35,012 nucleotides of DNA from Nocardiaceae bacterium. GTDB taxonomy: Bacteria > Actinomycetota > Actinomycetes > Mycobacteriales > Mycobacteriaceae. The position numbers and the translations under genes are program-made. Positions 31,804-35,012 of this stretch are shown piece after piece. The notes beneath the pieces were generated by a model, which had not been told where the DNA came from, ran no database searches, and saw only the letters and a program-made list of their open reading frames with translations. The stretch spans positions 1 through 35,012 of the forward strand of contig JAJFUQ010000235.1 of the NCBI GenBank assembly GCA_021372355.1, read 5' to 3'. Each line of letters begins with the position of its first letter. The stretch's first letter is position 1.

Positions 31804-32700
31804 ATGACCGAACAGTCCGTCCTACCGGTTGAATCCTTCGCTGCACGCCTGCTTTCCGGCTCAGTGAAGAAGTCGTACGACCCCGTCGTCGACATCGACT
31901 GGGACGCGCCCCTCGATCCGGATCGGATGTTCTTGCCGCCCGAGGTCATCAGCCTGTACGGCACCTCGATGTGGGCGCAGATGAGCGAGGTCCAACGGCG
32001 GGAGCTATCTCGCCAGGAGCTCGCGAACGCGTTGACCGTCGGGCTCTGGTTCGAGAATGTCCTCAATCGGATTCTGTTGCGGGAGTTGCTCACCGACGAT
32101 CCGACGTCGAATCATGCGCATTACACGCTCACCGAGATGGGTGACGAATGCCGGCACATGGTGATGTTCGGGCGGCTCATCAGTCAGATCGAGGCGCGAC
32201 CCTACCGAATGAAGGCGCCCATGCGCGTGGTCGCGCGGGCACTGCCGAGCGTTCTTCGTGGGCCGATGGTGTGGGTCGGCGCGCTGCTCGGCGAGGAGAT
32301 CTTCGACGCGATCCAGCGCAAGACCCTCGACGATCCTGATCTGCAGCCGGTCGTCTCGCGGGTCATGCGCGTCCACGTTTCCGAGGAAGCGCGGCACATC
32401 AGCTTCGCGCGGGATTCGTTGTCCCGGCAGGTCGGTGAGCTTTCGCGGGCGCAACGCGCCTATGTGCAGAGTCTGGTCGCCGTCGCGGCGCCGATCTTCC
32501 TGTGGCTGCTGACGAATCCCGCGATCTACCGCCGCGTGGGACTCGATGCGAAGAAGGCGAAAGCCGAGGCACTCGCGAACCCGCATTTCCGGCAGACCCG
32601 GCAGTACGGTTTCGCGAGTCTGGCGGAGTTCCTCGATCGCAATGGCCTTCTCGGTCGCGCCGGCCGGCGGTCGTGGCGGGCGTGTGGGTTCATGGCATGA
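31804..32700 (+). CDS. AurF-family diiron oxygenase
   Basis: A 298-residue non-haem diiron protein related to AurF, the p-aminobenzoate N-oxygenase. All seven metal ligands have candidates with AurF-like spacing: E84 (FENVL), E115 and H118 (DECRH), E164 or E165 (GEEIF), and H191, E195, H198 (HVSEEARH, spacing identical to AurF H223/E227/H230). Family members oxidise arylamines or act in other oxidations; many actinobacterial paralogues are uncharacterised. ATG 31804 has GAGAGG 7 bp upstream. Its TGA overlaps the start of the DUF4873 gene, and a divergent TetR gene lies upstream, so this is a small regulated oxidation operon without an obvious electron donor gene. Confidence 0.9.
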   Translation: MTEQSVLPVESFAARLLSGSVKKSYDPVVDIDWDAPLDPDRMFLPPEVISLYGTSMWAQMSEVQRRELSRQELANALTVGLWFENVLNRILLRELLTDDPTSNHAHYTLTEMGDECRHMVMFGRLISQIEARPYRMKAPMRVVARALPSVLRGPMVWVGALLGEEIFDAIQRKTLDDPDLQPVVSRVMRVHVSEEARHISFARDSLSRQVGELSRAQRAYVQSLVAVAAPIFLWLLTNPAIYRRVGLDAKKAKAEALANPHFRQTRQYGFASLAEFLDRNGLLGRAGRRSWRACGFMA

Positions 32701-32984
32701 ACGATCCCGACTATCGCGGACCGGCCGTTCTGTCGGTGGATGGCGACGACTTTCCGGTGATGGCGGTCCTTGCCGGCCATCTCGACCCGATCGACGGAAA
32801 GTTTCATTGGTTCGGGCGCATCAGCGGCCCGAAGCTGCCGAATCCAGGTCGCATGTCGGCGCACGTCACGATCGGCCCGGAGTCCCGCGCGGTTCGCCTC
32901 GAGGAGCGCGATCCGTGGGGAAATCTCCGCGTCAGCGGAGTTGGTAGTCCGCCATATGGGATGGGAGAACTGACGTCGCGATGA
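32697..32984 (+). CDS. DUF4873 family protein
   Basis: A 95-residue beta-rich protein, family DUF4873: YRGPAVLSVDGDDFPVMAVLAGHLDPIDGKFHWFGRI is the recognisable core (conserved GHxDPIDGxxHWxGR), with DPWGNLRVSGVGSPPY at the end. DUF4873 also occurs fused to flavin monooxygenases, so an accessory role in oxidation chemistry is plausible but unproved. ATG 32697 overlaps the oxygenase stop (ATGA), showing tight coupling. Confidence 0.88.
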   Translation: MNDPDYRGPAVLSVDGDDFPVMAVLAGHLDPIDGKFHWFGRISGPKLPNPGRMSAHVTIGPESRAVRLEERDPWGNLRVSGVGSPPYGMGELTSR

Positions 32985-33005
32985 TGTGCATTTACAGTCG
33001 TTGAC
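32970..33005 (+). promoter_or_regulatory. Leaderless promoter of the Nudix gene
   Basis: CTGACG (32970-32975), 17 bp, then TACAGT (32993-32998), with 7 bp to ATG 33006. The start point should coincide with the A of the ATG; there is no Shine-Dalgarno. The -35 lies inside the end of the DUF4873 gene. Confidence 0.55.
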
Positions 33006-33542
33006 ATGCAAGGTGACGGCAACGGTTGGTCGCTGAGTGCGGACGGAAGTCGCCGCTGGGGCAAGCACGGCGCGGCCGGTCTGCTGTTGCGGGCTCCGCT
33101 GAGCAACGGCGAACCCGCGGTGCTGCTGCAACATCGAGCGCCGTGGAGTCACCAGGGCGGCACTTGGGCGCTTCCCGGCGGCGCACGCGACAGCCACGAG
33201 TCCGAGGCGGATGCGGCACTGCGTGAGGCGCACGAAGAGACCGGGATCGAGACGGCAGCGGTCCGCGTGCGTGCGGAAATGGTGACCTCGAACCTCGATG
33301 GCATCTGGACCTATACGACCGTCATCGCCGACACGTCCCACCCGCTCGACGTCGTGCCGAACGCGGAGAGCGAGGAACTGCGATGGGTTCGGGAGGATGA
33401 CGTGCTGTCCCTGCCTCTCCACCCAGGATTTGCACAGGCATGGCCCGCCTTGCGGCTTGCCGAAACCGTCTCGGCAACCGACGGTGACCTGCCCAGAGTC
33501 GAAAAGCGCGACGATATCTTCGTGTGGGTCACGGCGCGCTGA
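33006..33542 (+). CDS. mutT3: Nudix hydrolase (MutT3-like)
   Basis: A 178-residue Nudix pyrophosphohydrolase. The full box is present at about residues 58-80: GGARDSHESEADAALREAHEETGI, i.e. Gx5Ex7REUxEExGU with metal-binding glutamates intact. The position next to convergent thiE matches M. tuberculosis mutT3 (Rv0413, upstream of thiE Rv0414c); here an AbiEi/DUF559 gene is inserted between them. MutT3-type enzymes are thought to sanitise oxidised or other aberrant nucleotides; the activity of this one is inferred. The N-terminus reading GDGNGWSLSADGSRRWGKHGAAGLLL is typical of the group. Confidence 0.9.
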   Translation: MQGDGNGWSLSADGSRRWGKHGAAGLLLRAPLSNGEPAVLLQHRAPWSHQGGTWALPGGARDSHESEADAALREAHEETGIETAAVRVRAEMVTSNLDGIWTYTTVIADTSHPLDVVPNAESEELRWVREDDVLSLPLHPGFAQAWPALRLAETVSATDGDLPRVEKRDDIFVWVTAR

Positions 33543-33555
33543 GCTGCGACGCACC

Positions 33556-33578
33556 GGCGAAATCGCACAACTTTCGCC
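33556..33578 (+). terminator. Hairpin after the Nudix gene
   Basis: GGCGAAA (33556-33562) and TTTCGCC (33572-33578) form a perfect 7-bp stem with a 9-nt loop, 13 bp after the Nudix stop and 40 bp before the next start. No U-run follows, so it is a U-poor terminator candidate. Confidence 0.45.
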
Positions 33579-33618
33579 GAGCGCGGAACCCTCCTCGCGG
33601 GCGCGCGTCAGTGAAGGT

Positions 33619-34512
33619 ATGAAAAACACTTCGCTCGCGCAGGTCCTGACCAACCAAGACGGCGTCATCTCGCTCCAGCAGGCATTTTCGTGCGGTCTCA
33701 GCGACGCGGCGGTGCGCTGGAAACTCACCTCGGGCTCGTGGCGCAGGATCTCCTCGGGGATCTTCCACTCGACGGACTTCCGTTTCTCACCCTCCGCGCG
33801 TCTCCACGGAGCCGTCCTCGCGGCTGGGGAAGGGGCGGTCGTCTTCGGACCGAGCGCGGCCTGGTGGCTGGGACTACTGCCGTCGGCGCCGCTCATTCCG
33901 TGGATCACCATCCCGTCGGCGCGTCTGGTCCGACGAAGCGAGTCGTTGATCGTTCGCCGTCGCAACCTCGACCGACGCGATGTCACGCGCGTTCGCGGCG
34001 TCGATGTCACGACCCCCGAGCTGACGGTTCTCGAAACCGCCGTCGAGATTCCGGAAGGGTCCGCATTTCTCGACCAGATGCTTCTCCAGCGGGTGGCGCT
34101 CGGCGATCTGATCGATGTCCATGAGCGCAACGTCGGTCGTCGTGGTTCGACGTGCTCGAAGCGGCTTCTCGTCATGGCCACGACGGGCGGCATCGAGGAG
34201 GCGCGCCGGCGGCTCATCAAGACGATTGCGCAGGCCGAACTGCCGGGATGGGAGGAACGAGTGGTCGTCGGGGGCTACTCGTTCGATGCCGGATTCCCCG
34301 CCGAACGCATCGGCATCGAAGTCGATGGCTGGGCGTCTCATCCGCAAGCACGCGACGCGCGCATCGACTCTCGGCGCCACAACATGCTCATTGCCGCCGG
34401 CTGGTCGATTCTCCGGTTCGACTGGCATCGACTCGACGGGGATCCGGCAGGCGTGCTCGCCGAGATCCGGTCCGTGCTGACGACGCGCCAGCGTCGAGTC
34501 GGGGTGCGCTAG
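33619..34512 (+). CDS. AbiEi-like antitoxin domain fused to DUF559 (Vsr-like) nuclease-fold domain
   Basis: A 297-residue protein. Its start (GVISLQQAFSCGLSDAAVRWKLTSGSWRRISSGIFHS, residues 15-51) is the winged-helix of the AbiEi type IV antitoxin family. The end, from GGYSFDAGFP through IGIEVDGWASH and AAGWSILRFDW, is a DUF559 domain with a PD-(D/E)xK-type core (D in FDAG, E-x-D in IEVDG). Such fusions are common as single genes in Gordonia/Nocardia-type genomes and have no proven function; DNA binding plus nicking is possible. No AbiEii toxin gene is beside it. ATG 33619 has GAAGG only one base away. It ends on a CTAG shared with thiE. Confidence 0.82.
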   Translation: MKNTSLAQVLTNQDGVISLQQAFSCGLSDAAVRWKLTSGSWRRISSGIFHSTDFRFSPSARLHGAVLAAGEGAVVFGPSAAWWLGLLPSAPLIPWITIPSARLVRRSESLIVRRRNLDRRDVTRVRGVDVTTPELTVLETAVEIPEGSAFLDQMLLQRVALGDLIDVHERNVGRRGSTCSKRLLVMATTGGIEEARRRLIKTIAQAELPGWEERVVVGGYSFDAGFPAERIGIEVDGWASHPQARDARIDSRRHNMLIAAGWSILRFDWHRLDGDPAGVLAEIRSVLTTRQRRVGVR

Positions 34513-35012
34513 ATGAGCGCGGTTTTCAGCTCCCGGGCGGCTGCTTCGGGATCGGCGGCCTCGGTGATCGCGCGAACCACCACGATTCGACTCGCTCCGG
34601 CCGCGACGACCTGCTCGACATTGGTCGTGTCGATCCCGCCGATCGCGAACCACGGGTGCACCGGCTTCCGGGCCGCGGTGGATTCGACGAGAGCCAGTCC
34701 GCTTGGGGCGCGGCCGGGCTTGGTCGGGGTTGCCCATACCGGACCGACGCAGAAGTAGCCGGTCTCCGGGTCGGAATCCACGAGGTGAGCCTGGTCGTCG
34801 TTGTTCGTCGAACGTCCGATGATGACGTCGGTTCCGAGGATCTCGCGCGCGTATGCGACGGGGAGATCCTTCTGCCCGAGATGAAGAACGTCGGCCTGCG
34901 CCGCGAGAGCGAGGTCGGCGCGGTCGTTCACCGCGAACAATGCGTCGTGTCGGCGCGCAGCCGAACCGATGATCGCGAGCGCACCGAGCGCTTCGGTGAT
35001 TTCGAGCGGCCC
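34509..35012 (-). CDS. thiE: Thiamine-phosphate synthase, 3' part
   Basis: ThiE couples HMP pyrophosphate with the thiazole phosphate to give thiamin phosphate. The frame is open to the window edge, so the N-terminal ~45-50 residues are missing; about 167 residues are present (the family has 210-225). Conserved elements: FAVNDRADLALAAQADVLHLGQKDLP (phosphate/pyrimidine site, Asp and Gln), IGRSTNN, FCVGPVWATPTKPGR and WFAIGGID followed by AGASRIVVVRAI. The gene converges on the AbiEi/DUF559 gene with overlapping stops. In M. tuberculosis thiE is divergent from a thiO-thiS-thiG operon, which here would lie outside the window. Confidence 0.94.
   Translation of the reverse strand, partial: GPLEITEALGALAIIGSAARRHDALFAVNDRADLALAAQADVLHLGQKDLPVAYAREILGTDVIIGRSTNNDDQAHLVDSDPETGYFCVGPVWATPTKPGRAPSGLALVESTAARKPVHPWFAIGGIDTTNVEQVVAAGASRIVVVRAITEAADPEAAARELKTALI

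Overview
The window is a dense, high-GC actinobacterial chromosome segment, about 35 kb with 33 recognisable protein genes. Several things point to the Mycobacteriales (Gordonia/Rhodococcus/Nocardia/Williamsia-like, not resolved further): an F420-dependent glucose-6-phosphate dehydrogenase (fgd), a PknK-type Ser/Thr kinase, a SAM-IV riboswitch, MetZ-type methionine synthesis, many GTG starts and apparently leaderless promoters. Gene order partly follows the M. tuberculosis Rv0357c-Rv0359 (purA, hypothetical, M50 protease), Rv0390-Rv0391 (rhodanese, metZ), Rv0407-Rv0409 (fgd1, pta, ackA) and Rv0413-Rv0414c (mutT3, thiE) blocks, with other genes between them. No tRNA, rRNA, insertion sequence, prophage or CRISPR array was seen. 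This looks like core chromosome with a few accessory genes, not a mobile island.

Layout. 1-2.9 kb: end of a FUSC-type transporter, then on the minus strand a DUF4282 membrane protein, a site-2-type protease and a possibly degenerate diacylglycerol-kinase-like protein. 3.1-4.4 kb: purA. 4.5-9.5 kb: a minus-strand group of alpha-methylacyl-CoA racemase, GGDEF-EAL cyclic-di-GMP protein and an S9 prolyl peptidase. 9.6-12.4 kb: plus-strand DUF456 membrane protein and a PAS-SpoIIE phosphatase. 12.4-14.6 kb: minus-strand methyltransferase and amidohydrolase. 14.7-16.9 kb: small anchored protein, then a promoter, SAM-IV riboswitch, rhodanese and metZ. 16.9-18.2 kb: SRPBCC protein and convergent HAD phosphatase. 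18.2-27.4 kb: a long plus-strand run DUF3052, HNH, SDR, fgd, PknK-like kinase, pta, ackA. 27.4-28.7 kb: minus-strand ppnP and an extended SDR. 28.8-31.1 kb: a proline-rich membrane protein. 31.1-33.0 kb: TetR regulator divergent from an AurF-like diiron oxygenase plus DUF4873. 33.0-35.0 kb: Nudix hydrolase, AbiEi/DUF559 fusion and the 3' end of thiE.

How it fits together. Most of the content is housekeeping: purine synthesis, methionine synthesis under SAM control, F420 reduction, acetate/acetyl-phosphate exchange, thiamin and nucleotide clean-up. Signalling genes (c-di-GMP enzyme, SpoIIE phosphatase, PknK) are interspersed. The kinase sits inside the fgd-pta-ackA run, where in M. tuberculosis fgd1 is directly followed by pta. 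Convergent genes are packed very tightly: six of seven junctions are 7 bp or less apart, and three pairs stop on one shared CTAG. Several genes lack a Shine-Dalgarno but have a -10-like hexamer 6-7 bp before the start codon, as expected of leaderless mRNAs. I found no clear new multi-gene system. The best leads are the AurF/DUF4873/TetR unit, the kinase insertion, the HNH protein lacking its usual catalytic His, and the DAGK-like protein beside the membrane protease.
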